Source: PALSA-911 sp963743035
Lineage (GTDB): Bacteria; Pseudomonadota; Alphaproteobacteria; Acetobacterales; Acetobacteraceae
Reading direction: 5' to 3'
Assembly: GCA_963743035.1 (NCBI GenBank)
Contig: CAVUOB010000001.1
Location: 62,001 to 126,000 of the forward strand
Length of the DNA: 64,000 bases
Of the stretch, positions 52,795 to 60,605 are shown in pieces. The translations under genes and the position numbers were made by a program. The number at the start of each line of letters is the position of its first letter. Position 1 is the stretch's first letter. The notes below the pieces were generated by a model. It had not been told where the DNA came from. It saw only the letters and a program-made list of their open reading frames with translations, and made no database searches.

Positions 52795-54599
52795 CGCACA
52801 TCGCTTTCCAATGTGGAGAGATCGCCTTCCGGCAGGCCCAGCTCGCGCGCCTTGAGCAGGCGCCGCATGATCTTGCCGCTGCGCGTGCGCGGCAGGCCGG
52901 GGCTGAAGTCGATCTCCTTCGGGGCCACCACGGCACCGAGCCGTTTGCGCGCATGACCCAGCAACTCACGGCGCAAGGCTTCGGAGGGAGCGAAGCCCGG
53001 GTTCAGGGCGACGAATGCCTTGACGATCTCGCCGGCCATCGGGTCCGGCTTGCCGATCACGCCCGCCTCGGCCACGGCCGGGTGCTCCATCAGCGCGCTC
53101 TCAACCTCGAACGGCCCGATCAGGTGGCCGGAGGACTTGATCACGTCATCGGCGCGCCCGACGAACCAGTAGTAGCCATCCGCATCGCGCATCGCGAGAT
53201 CACCGGTCAGATACCAGGCGCCGACGAAGCATTTTCGGTAGCGCTCCTCCTCATGCAGGTAGCCTCGCATCATCGACGGCCAGCCGGCCTTGAGGGCGAG
53301 TTCGCCTTCAACGAGCGGTGGCTCGATCGGTGTGACGCTGCCATCGGCGTTGCGCCGCACGATGGCCGCCTCGATGCCGGGCAAGGGCCGTCCCATCGAG
53401 CCGGGCTTCACATCCATCGACGCGAAGTTGGCGATCATGATCCCGCCCGTCTCGGTCTGCCACCAATTGTCGTGGAAGGGCCGGCCGAATGCCTGCTGTC
53501 CCCAGATCACCGCCTCCGGGTTCAGCGGCTCGCCGACACTGGCGAGGAAACGCAGCGCGGAAAGATCGAACCCGCGCACCGCCTCGGCGCCCAGCTTCAT
53601 CATCATGCGGATCGCGGTCGGTGCCGTGTACCAGACCGTGACCCGCTCGTGCTGCAGGATGCCGTACCAGGTTTCGGCATCGAATTCCGCCTCGGCAACC
53701 ACGCTGCTCACGCCGTTCGTCAACGGCGCGACGATGCCGTAGCTCGTTCCGGTAACCCAGCCCGGATCGGCGGTGCACCAGAAGATGTCGTCGTCATGCA
53801 GGTCGAGCGCGTAGCGTCCGGTGACATGGTGGGTCACGACCGCCGCGTGCACATGGATGGCGCCCTTGGGCCGACCGGTCGTGCCGCTGGTGAAGTGCAG
53901 CAAGGCGGGGTCTTCGGGGCCGGTCGGCGGGATGACGAAATCCGCGCTCTGCGCCCCGACCAGGCGGCGCCAGTCCAATGTGTCCGGGATGTCGGGAGAC
54001 GCTTCCCCTGCTTCGGGAAGAAGGATCACATGCTCGAGTTTGGGGAGGCGGGACCGGAGCGCCGCCACCTTGCGGCGATACAATGGCTCGGTTGTTACGA
54101 GAAACCGCCCATCGCCGATTGTCAGCCGGGTCGCTATGGGTTCCGGCCCGAAGGCGGAGAATAACGGCGAGACCACGCATTTCGCCTTCAAGGCGCCGAG
54201 CACCGCGACATAAAGCTCCGGCACCCGGCCCGCCAACACAAACACGGTGTCGCCTTCCCGGGCGCCGAGTTTGCCAAGCGTGTTCGCAAACCGGTTGGTC
54301 TCCGTTCTCAGCTCGCGATAGCTGAGGTTGCGCCGCTCGCCGGTCCGGCCGATCCAGCGCAGCGCATGGCGATCCGCACGCGGCCCGTCCGCGTGGCGGT
54401 CCACCGCCTCATGCGCGATGTTCAGTCCCCGGCCACCGGGCAGGCCATCCAGCATCGCCAGCGCCTTGCTCCAGGTGAAGCTGCGGCAAACGGCATCATA
54501 ATCGGACAGATTGGCGGGCGCGCCACCCGGCGTACGTGGCTTGACGATACGGGGATAGACATCCGCGAGGAGTGTGTGGCCCGGCGCCGGCTCGGACAC
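52791..54599 (-). CDS. acetyl-CoA synthetase (AMP-forming)
   Basis: 602 residues. ANL family: FTSGTTGRPKGAIHVH phosphate loop, NWWQTETGGIMIANF, WYLTGDLAMRDADGYYWFVGRADDVIKSSGHLIGPFEVESAL, and the catalytic lysine in RTRSGKIMRR (K576), a known acetylation site. Converts acetate, ATP and CoA to acetyl-CoA. First gene of the message that continues into PDH E1, E2 and ACP. A TTGATCGAGATCAA box lies 74 bp (centre) upstream. Confidence 0.92.
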   Translation of the reverse strand: MSEPAPGHTLLADVYPRIVKPRTPGGAPANLSDYDAVCRSFTWSKALAMLDGLPGGRGLNIAHEAVDRHADGPRADRHALRWIGRTGERRNLSYRELRTETNRFANTLGKLGAREGDTVFVLAGRVPELYVAVLGALKAKCVVSPLFSAFGPEPIATRLTIGDGRFLVTTEPLYRRKVAALRSRLPKLEHVILLPEAGEASPDIPDTLDWRRLVGAQSADFVIPPTGPEDPALLHFTSGTTGRPKGAIHVHAAVVTHHVTGRYALDLHDDDIFWCTADPGWVTGTSYGIVAPLTNGVSSVVAEAEFDAETWYGILQHERVTVWYTAPTAIRMMMKLGAEAVRGFDLSALRFLASVGEPLNPEAVIWGQQAFGRPFHDNWWQTETGGIMIANFASMDVKPGSMGRPLPGIEAAIVRRNADGSVTPIEPPLVEGELALKAGWPSMMRGYLHEEERYRKCFVGAWYLTGDLAMRDADGYYWFVGRADDVIKSSGHLIGPFEVESALMEHPAVAEAGVIGKPDPMAGEIVKAFVALNPGFAPSEALRRELLGHARKRLGAVVAPKEIDFSPGLPRTRSGKIMRRLLKARELGLPEGDLSTLESDVR

Positions 54600-54665
54600 G
54601 TGGGCTCCCTTTGCCTGTCAACTCGGAACAAAGAATCATTCTGTAATGACCAGCCGCCGGGAGCA

Positions 54666-54679
54666 TTGATCGAGATCAA
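54666..54679. promoter_or_regulatory. FNR/FixK-type box
   Basis: TTGATCGAGATCAA, perfect TTGAT-N4-ATCAA, with its centre 74 bp before the acetyl-CoA synthetase ATG; predicted transcription start about 54631. Confidence 0.8.
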
Positions 54680-54724
54680 TGTCGCGGCAGAGCCTCCGGC
54701 CGGCGAAGGTTTGGCTTCACGGTG

Positions 54725-56050
54725 TTACGGCCGATCCATCCGCGCAGTCAGCTGGCGAATTCCTTCACTGATCTGCACGGGAACCTGGCCCGGTTCGAGC
54801 CGCCGAAGCGCAGCCGGCAACTGCGCCAGCGAGGCCGCGGCGCGGTCGCGAGCCTGCGCCAGGCTGGGGAAGCCGGCAACCCGTTTGCCGTTGCGCATTG
54901 CTGGCTGCAGCAGCGCCGTACCGTCCACGCCTTCGTCGATCAACGCCACCACGTCGCCGGCGATGATGCCTTCGATGGTGTAGCGCCGGTAGACCTGTTT
55001 GCGGCCCGGCCAGGTCGCCTTGCCTTCGCTGCGCTTGCGGCGCGGCCGGCCCGCATATTCCTGCAGCTTGTAGGCGCAATCGAGCGCCGGCACATCGGAG
55101 GACGTGGTCAGGCTGGTGCCGACGCCGAAGCCGTCGATCGGGGCGCCGCCATTGCACAATGCCAGTAGGCTGTACTCATCCAATCCACCGCTGGCAAAGA
55201 TGCGGATGCCCTGCAATCCGGCAGCATCGAGGATAGCCCGAACGGCGCGGGCATGCGCCGCGAGGTCGCCGCTGTCCAGCCGTACCGCACGGACAACGAT
55301 GCCTTCGGCCGCGAGGCGCGGGGCAAGACCCGCCACAAGCGCGGCTCCGTGCTCGGTATCATAGGTATCGATCAGCAAGGTCAGCGCCTGCGGGCGCACC
55401 CGGGCGAAGCGCTCGAACGCGGTTGCCTCGTCGTCATGCGCCTGCACGAAGGAATGCGCCATCGTGCCGACGATGGGGATTCCGAAGTCGCGGTTCGCCA
55501 GCACCGTTGCGGTGGCGTCGAACCCTGCCAGGTAGCTGGCGCGTGCGGCGAGCAGACCGGCCTCCGCGCCGTGCGCCCGGCGCAGGCCGAAATCCACCAG
55601 CTGCTTGCCGGGCGCGGCGAGCACCATGCGCGCGGCCTTCGAGGCGATGACGGTCTGGAAATGCACCAAATTGATCAGCCGCGTTTCGACCAGCTGTGCC
55701 TGCGGCAAGGGGGCGGTGACCCGGAGCACCGGTTCGTCCGGGAAGAAGACGGTGCCTTCCGGCATCGCATCGACATCACCGGTGAAGCGCAGATCGGCCA
55801 GCGTCTGCAGGAAGTCCGGCGCGAACAGGCCGGAAGCCCGCAGCCAGGCCAGTTCGTCCGGCGTGAAGTGCATCGTCTCCAGAAATGCGACGGCCTGCTC
55901 CAGCCCCGCCGCCAGCAGGAAGCCGCGTTCGGGCGGCAGCTTGCGGAAAAACAGCTCGAACACGGCGGTTTCGGCCATGCCATGCGCTGCATACGCCTCC
56001 AGCATCGAAAGCTCGTAGAGATCGGTCAGCAGCACGCTCTGCTCGGACAT
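54725..56050 (-). CDS. nicotinate phosphoribosyltransferase
   Basis: 441 residues from ATG 56050; an upstream in-frame ATG at 56098 would lie in the FNR-type box and is unlikely. Marks: LLTDLYELSMLEAYAAHGM, AVFELFFRKLPPERGFLLAAGL, HSFVQAHDDEATAFERFAR, VRLDSGDLAAHARAVRAILD (PRPP/NaMN site) and FASGGLDEYSLLAL. It joins nicotinate and PRPP to form NaMN, the entry to NAD salvage. Two boxes lie upstream. PRPP would come from the nearby synthetase at 44070-45032. Confidence 0.92.
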   Translation of the reverse strand: MSEQSVLLTDLYELSMLEAYAAHGMAETAVFELFFRKLPPERGFLLAAGLEQAVAFLETMHFTPDELAWLRASGLFAPDFLQTLADLRFTGDVDAMPEGTVFFPDEPVLRVTAPLPQAQLVETRLINLVHFQTVIASKAARMVLAAPGKQLVDFGLRRAHGAEAGLLAARASYLAGFDATATVLANRDFGIPIVGTMAHSFVQAHDDEATAFERFARVRPQALTLLIDTYDTEHGAALVAGLAPRLAAEGIVVRAVRLDSGDLAAHARAVRAILDAAGLQGIRIFASGGLDEYSLLALCNGGAPIDGFGVGTSLTTSSDVPALDCAYKLQEYAGRPRRKRSEGKATWPGRKQVYRRYTIEGIIAGDVVALIDEGVDGTALLQPAMRNGKRVAGFPSLAQARDRAAASLAQLPAALRRLEPGQVPVQISEGIRQLTARMDRP

Positions 56051-56084
56051 CGCGGAACGCTGTGCGGAAGGCCGCCCAGGTTCA

Positions 56085-56098
56085 TTGATCTCGGTCAA
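56085..56098. promoter_or_regulatory. FNR/FixK-type box
   Basis: TTGATCTCGGTCAA, 35 bases before the nicotinate phosphoribosyltransferase ATG, therefore more likely a proximal or repressing site than a class II activator site. Confidence 0.7.
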
Positions 56099-56100
56099 TC

Positions 56101-56508
56101 ATGGTCGGCAGCCGGATCCACGGTTTGATGCAGGTCAAGGTGCGCGGATGGCATACGGCGCAGCCTAAAGACCTACATTGCCGGCTGGCCAAACGACTTG
56201 GCCTCAAAGCGGCGATCTCCACCGACGTCCATGCCGAGGTCGAGCTGGACTTCATGCGGTTCGGGGTCGATCAGGCCCGACGCGGCTGGCTGGAGGCGGC
56301 GGACGTGCTGAACACCAGGCCGGTGGACGAGCTGCGGACCCTGTTGCGGCGTCGCCGCCAGAGGCGCGGCTGGCCGCGGTGGAGTGCCGCCTACGAGGCT
56401 CGCACTCCCGCGGCGAACCGCTTCGCTCAGGCCTGGATGAAGGACAGCAGGTCGGCGTTGACCCTGTCCTTGAGCGTCGTGCACATGCCGTGCGGCGCGC
56501 CTTCATAG
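56101..56508 (+). CDS. possible small ORF
   Basis: 135-codon open frame overlapping the FNR-type box and the 3' end of the hydrolase. The middle (LAKRLGLKAAISTDVHAEVELDFMRFG) looks more protein-like than the Arg-rich end. No family and no ribosome binding site. Listed only as a possibility. Confidence 0.2.
   Translation: MVGSRIHGLMQVKVRGWHTAQPKDLHCRLAKRLGLKAAISTDVHAEVELDFMRFGVDQARRGWLEAADVLNTRPVDELRTLLRRRRQRRGWPRWSAAYEARTPAANRFAQAWMKDSRSALTLSLSVVHMPCGAPS
56125..56138. promoter_or_regulatory. FNR/FixK-type box
   Basis: TTGATGCAGGTCAA, centre 81 bp upstream of the nicotinate phosphoribosyltransferase ATG; predicts a start of transcription near 56090 with a 40-nt leader. Confidence 0.7.
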
Positions 56509-57248
56509 ACCTTCAGGGTCGCGTTCTTGACGATCTGCGACGACAGCAGGGCTGAGGCCGCGATCGGCACGATCTGGTCGGCATCGCCGTGCAGAATGAG
56601 TGTCGGCACGTCGAACTTCTTCAAATCCTCGGTGAGATCGGTCTCCGAGAACGCCTTGATGCAGAAATAGGAGGCCGGGAGGCCGGCCATCATGGCCTGC
56701 AGCCAGAAGCTCTCGCGCACGCCTTCCGAAATCCTGGCGTCGGGTTTGTTGTAGCCATAGAAGGGCAGGCTGAGATCCTTCCAGAACTGGGAGCGGTCTG
56801 CCAGCACCGCGGCGCGCAACTGGTCGAACGCCTCGATCGGTGTGCCGAGGGGGTTCTTCTCGCTCTTGATCATGACCGGCGGGATGGCGCCGATCAGCAC
56901 GGCCTTGGCCACGCGCCCCGTGCCATGCCGGCCGATATAGCGCGCGACCTCGCCGCCGCCCGTCGAGTGGCCGACATGGATCGCGTTGCTGAGATCGAGG
57001 TGCTGGACCAGTTCGGAGAGGTCGTCGGCATAGGTATCCAGATCGTTGCCCTGCCAGGGCTGGCTCGACCGGCCGTGGCCGCGGCGGTCGTGGGCGATGC
57101 AACGATAGCCACGCGAGGCCAGGAAGAACATCTGGTCCTCGAAGGCGTCGGCGCTCAGCGGCCAGCCATGGCTGAAGACGATCGGCCGGCCGGTGCCCCA
57201 GTCGTTGTAATAGATCTGCGTTCCGTCTTTGGTGGTTATCGTGCTCAT
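56427..57248 (-). CDS. alpha/beta hydrolase (non-haem haloperoxidase-like)
   Basis: 273 residues. Oxyanion and nucleophile motifs: SHGWPLSADAFEDQM and GHSTGGGE (S95); acid Asp in LILHGDADQIVP; His in EGAPHGM near 254. FIQA terminus fits the family of about 273 residues. Probable esterase or perhydrolase. Its ATG is about 50 bases past the MarR stop on the same strand, so the MarR protein probably controls it. Confidence 0.9.
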   Translation of the reverse strand: MSTITTKDGTQIYYNDWGTGRPIVFSHGWPLSADAFEDQMFFLASRGYRCIAHDRRGHGRSSQPWQGNDLDTYADDLSELVQHLDLSNAIHVGHSTGGGEVARYIGRHGTGRVAKAVLIGAIPPVMIKSEKNPLGTPIEAFDQLRAAVLADRSQFWKDLSLPFYGYNKPDARISEGVRESFWLQAMMAGLPASYFCIKAFSETDLTEDLKKFDVPTLILHGDADQIVPIAASALLSSQIVKNATLKVYEGAPHGMCTTLKDRVNADLLSFIQA

Positions 57249-57297
57249 GAACTGTCCTTTCCGGAGGTGGGAGCAGCGCTAATTGCAGGCCGGCGGA

Positions 57298-57864
57298 TCA
57301 GCTTCTGCCGCCGATTTTGCGGGGGCGGCCAGGAATCGCCTCGACGGGAATCGCCTCGACGGGCTCGCTTGCGGGATCGAAGACGCCCACCACCAGCTCG
57401 GCCTCGTCCCGGTCGGTGAGGCCGCGGCGGATATTGTCTTTCATCGCCGCCAGCGTCTTCTCCGTCGTCTCGATCTCTTCCAGGTTCAGTCCCGCGAGGA
57501 TGATGCGGTTCAGTTCCTGGCCAACGGCCACCATCTGCTTCAGCACCTCCCGCCCCCGATCGGTAATCAGGACGCGCTTGGCGCGCCGGTCCGTCGCGTC
57601 CGGCTGGCGGACGACATGGCCGCTCGCCTCCAGCCGGTCGATCAGTCCGCCGACCGTCACTTTCCCGACATCGAGGTCGCGGGCCAGTTCGGTCTGCAGC
57701 ATGCCGGAGCGGGTATGGCGCGATAATTGGCTCAGCACCCACCACTGCGACCGGGTGATGCCGAGCGGCTTCATCGCCTGATCGAACAAGGTTCGCCGCA
57801 TCCGCGATACGTCGTGGACCAGGAAGCCGATCCGGAACTCCTGCGGCAGTTTGCTCGATGTCAT
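57298..57864 (-). CDS. MarR-family transcriptional regulator
   Basis: 188 residues from ATG 57864 preceded by AGGAGAT. Winged helix about 40-110: GITRSQWWVLSQLSRHTRSGMLQTELARDLDVGKVTVGGLIDRLEASGHV, then TDRRAKRVLITDRGREVL. Longer C-terminal tail with two VEAIP repeats. Represses or activates nearby genes in response to small aromatic ligands, typical of the family. Upstream of, and in the same direction as, the alpha/beta hydrolase. Confidence 0.9.
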   Translation of the reverse strand: MTSSKLPQEFRIGFLVHDVSRMRRTLFDQAMKPLGITRSQWWVLSQLSRHTRSGMLQTELARDLDVGKVTVGGLIDRLEASGHVVRQPDATDRRAKRVLITDRGREVLKQMVAVGQELNRIILAGLNLEEIETTEKTLAAMKDNIRRGLTDRDEAELVVGVFDPASEPVEAIPVEAIPGRPRKIGGRS

Positions 57865-58022
57865 TCGATCTCCTTCCTGGCCGGCCGACCGCGGCATCAT
57901 GTACCAGATTACCACCTTTCCGGTGTTCGATCCTCCCTTCTGCCTTTCCACGCCGATCGGCCGGCGGGTCTGCCTGCGCCGCAACGCAGGATGGAAACTC
58001 TGCCGATTTCATCGACCATAAG

Positions 58023-58057
58023 CAGGCAAGGCGCTGTCATGGACAGCGCCTTGCCTG
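58023..58057. repeat. 16-bp perfect hairpin
   Basis: Arms 58023-58038 and 58042-58057 are exact complements around the loop ATG. No U-run. Possibly an operator or a REP-like element. Confidence 0.75.
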
Positions 58058-58098
58058 GCATATTCAGATCCTGGAGCCGTATTGAGCCTGATGGCCAG

Positions 58099-58124
58099 CC
58101 CGGCGCGATTGTTGTCGCGCCGGG
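58099..58124 (-). terminator. hairpin after the SDR gene
   Basis: CCCGGCGCGA-TTGTTG-TCGCGCCGGG, 10-bp perfect stem, 23 bases beyond the stop of the SDR gene on its strand. Likely ends that transcript. Confidence 0.55.
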
Positions 58125-58146
58125 CGGCAGCGGGAAGGGGCTTCGC

Positions 58147-58899
58147 CTATGCCCGTCTGACTGCCAGCGGTCCGGGCGCCTGGCAGGTCGGCATCATTTC
58201 CATCCGGTTGATGTTCATATGCGGCGGCAGGTTGATCACCCAGGATGCCGCCTCGGCGATGTCGTCGGCGGTCAACGGCACCGTGCCGGCATACACCGCA
58301 TCGGCACGGGTGGTGTCGCCACCGAACCGGTTGACGCTGAATTCGGTGCCCCCGCAAAGGCCCGGCTCCAGATCGGTCACGCGCACCGACAGGCCCACCA
58401 GGTCGGCGCGCAGATTGAGGCTGAACTGGGTGACGAAGGCCTTCGACGCGCCGTACACATGGCCGCCCGGATACGGGTAAGTGGCGGCGGTACTGCTGAG
58501 ATTGATGATGTGGCCGCGGTTGCGTTCCACCATGCCCGGCAGCAGCGCGTGGGTCATGTGCATCATGCCGGAAACATTGACCGCCACCATCCGGTCCCAG
58601 TCGGCCAGGCTCGCTTTTTGGGCGGGGTCCAGTCCCAGGGCAAGGCCGGCATTGTTCACCAGCACGTCTACTTCCCGCCACGCCGCCGGCAGGCTGCCCG
58701 GCAGCGCGGCCGCGCCGGCTGCGTCGGTCACATCCAGTTCCAGCGGCAACAAGGCTGCGCCGAGCTCCGCCTGCAGCGCCTGAAGCCGATCGGCCCGCCG
58801 CGCCGCGGCGATCACGCGGTGTCCGTCCCGCACGAACCGGCGTGCCATGGCGGTGCCAAAGCCGGCGCTGGCGCCGGTCACCAAAATAGTCAAAGCCAT
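58147..58899 (-). CDS. SDR-family oxidoreductase (YdfG-like)
   Basis: 250 residues. NADP-binding TGASAGFG, NNAGLALG, and the catalytic S135/S136, Y149 and K153 (YGASK). ALPGMVERNRGHIINLSSTAATYPYPGGHVYGASKAFV is characteristic of the YdfG 3-hydroxy-acid dehydrogenase group. Located next to two aldehyde dehydrogenases, so it likely oxidises a hydroxyl group in the same catabolic context; the substrate is not known. Confidence 0.9.
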   Translation of the reverse strand: MALTILVTGASAGFGTAMARRFVRDGHRVIAAARRADRLQALQAELGAALLPLELDVTDAAGAAALPGSLPAAWREVDVLVNNAGLALGLDPAQKASLADWDRMVAVNVSGMMHMTHALLPGMVERNRGHIINLSSTAATYPYPGGHVYGASKAFVTQFSLNLRADLVGLSVRVTDLEPGLCGGTEFSVNRFGGDTTRADAVYAGTVPLTADDIAEAASWVINLPPHMNINRMEMMPTCQAPGPLAVRRA

Positions 58900-58961
58900 A
58901 GGGAATCCTTCCTCTGATCGGAGCGACTGGTGATCGGAGCGATTGGCCGAAGTCGCGTCCG

Positions 58962-60467
58962 TCAGGTAGCACGTGGCGTGTTGAGGTTCACCGTCACGTT
59001 CTTGCGCTGGGTAAAGCTGTCGAGCATGCCTTCGAGGGAAAACTCGCGGCCGATGCCGCTCTGTTTGTAGCCGCCGTAGGAATGGCCGGGCTGCTGACCG
59101 AGACCCTGGTTCACCTGGACCCAGCCGGATTCGATGGCGTGCGCGGTGCGCAGGGCGCTGCCGATGTCATGCGTCCAGACATAGGCCGCCAGGCCGTAAT
59201 GGCTGTCATTGGCCATGCGGATGGCATCCGCCTCGTCGCGCCAGGGTATGGCTACCAGCACGGGGCCGAAGATCTCCTCCCGCGCCAGCCGCCAGTCGTT
59301 GGAGGTGTCGGCGAATACGGTCGGGATGGCGAAATAGCCTTCGCTCAGCTTGCCCTCTTTGGGCGGCAGGCCGCCGAACACCAGGCGGGCGTCCTTGCGT
59401 TGCAAGCCCTCGTCAATATAGCCGCAGACCTTGCGGAACTGCTTTGCATTGATGATCGCGCCGATATCGGTTGCTTCGTCCAGGGGATCGCCGAGGGTGA
59501 ATGCCTGGGTCTTCCGCGCCAGCTTGTCGAGGAAACTGTCGAAGATGTCGGCGTGCAGGAACAGGCGGGATCCCGCGGTGCAGGACTGGCTCTGGCGGGT
59601 GAAGCGCATGCCGGAGATGACGCCGTCCACCACCCAGTCCTCGTCGGCATCCGGGTAGACGATCGCCGGGCTCTTGCCGCCGAGTTCCAGTGAAACCGGC
59701 ACGATGCGCTCCGCCGCGGCCCGCATGATGATCTTGCCCACCTCGGTCGAGCCGGTGAAGGACAGCTTGCGGATCCCCGGGTGCTGCGCGAGCGGGCCGC
59801 CGCATTCCTCGCCGGTGCCGGTCAGCACGTTCAGCACGCCCGGCGGCAGGAATTCCTGGCAGATCTCGGCCATCCGCAGCACGCCGAGCGGCGCATCCTC
59901 GGCGGCCTTCATCACCATCGTATTGCCGGCACACAAGGCGGGCGCGATCTTCAGGGCCCCCAGCAGGACCGGCGCGTTCCAGGGAATGATGGCGCCGACC
60001 ACGCCGAGCGGCTCGCGGCGGGTATAGCTGAGCACATGCTCGCCAAGCGGGATCGTCTCCCCCTTCAACTCGCCCGCCAATCCACCGAAATAGCGGAAGA
60101 TGTCCGCCGACAGCCTGGCTTCCGGGCGTGCCTGGGTGCGCAGGGCATTGCCGGTTTCCAGCGCGATGGTGCGTCCCATGTCCTCGGCAGCCGCTTCCAT
60201 GGCGTCGGCGATGCGCAGCAACAGGCGGCCACGCTCACGCGGGGCCACCTTGCTCCAGGCGGGAAAGGCCTGGGTGGCGGCCTGGACGGCGCGATCGACA
60301 TCCGCCGCATTGCCGCGCGGGATATCCGCGATCGCGCGCCGGTTGGCCGGGTTCTCGACGCTGAGCACGGCGCCGGATGCGCTATCGACCCAGGCGCCGC
60401 CGATCAACATCTGCGCGTGGCGCTGCGCCGGACTGGCCTGAGGGGACGTCTTTTCTGTTTGGGACAT
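58962..60467 (-). CDS. aldehyde dehydrogenase
   Basis: 501 residues from ATG 60467 after GGAGGAA. Motifs: IPWNAPVLLGALKIAPALCAGN, LELGGKSPAIVYPDAD (Glu about 271), and the catalytic Cys in TRQSQSCTAGSR (about 305). NAD(P)-dependent oxidation of an aldehyde to a carboxylate. The next upstream gene is a second, distant aldehyde dehydrogenase; the two are not recent duplicates. Substrate not known. Confidence 0.9.
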   Translation of the reverse strand: MSQTEKTSPQASPAQRHAQMLIGGAWVDSASGAVLSVENPANRRAIADIPRGNAADVDRAVQAATQAFPAWSKVAPRERGRLLLRIADAMEAAAEDMGRTIALETGNALRTQARPEARLSADIFRYFGGLAGELKGETIPLGEHVLSYTRREPLGVVGAIIPWNAPVLLGALKIAPALCAGNTMVMKAAEDAPLGVLRMAEICQEFLPPGVLNVLTGTGEECGGPLAQHPGIRKLSFTGSTEVGKIIMRAAAERIVPVSLELGGKSPAIVYPDADEDWVVDGVISGMRFTRQSQSCTAGSRLFLHADIFDSFLDKLARKTQAFTLGDPLDEATDIGAIINAKQFRKVCGYIDEGLQRKDARLVFGGLPPKEGKLSEGYFAIPTVFADTSNDWRLAREEIFGPVLVAIPWRDEADAIRMANDSHYGLAAYVWTHDIGSALRTAHAIESGWVQVNQGLGQQPGHSYGGYKQSGIGREFSLEGMLDSFTQRKNVTVNLNTPRAT

Positions 60468-60605
60468 GGGGTTCCTCCACAAGGCACCGATCCAGGCAAT
60501 GCGGCCTGTTATGCCTTGTTGGCTATAGCGGCGGGATGGGGGAGCGTCCAGACGGGCTCCGGTACTGGCAGCCGATCGGACCCGATCGGCCGCCGATCGC
60601 TTCGG

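Larger units (their letters stand above)
57865..58146. other. intergenic region with two strong hairpins
   Basis: 282 bp from the MarR start to the SDR stop. It holds the MarR promoter and two hairpins: a 16-bp perfect one at 58023-58057 and a 10-bp one at 58099-58124. No gene recognised. Confidence 0.55.
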
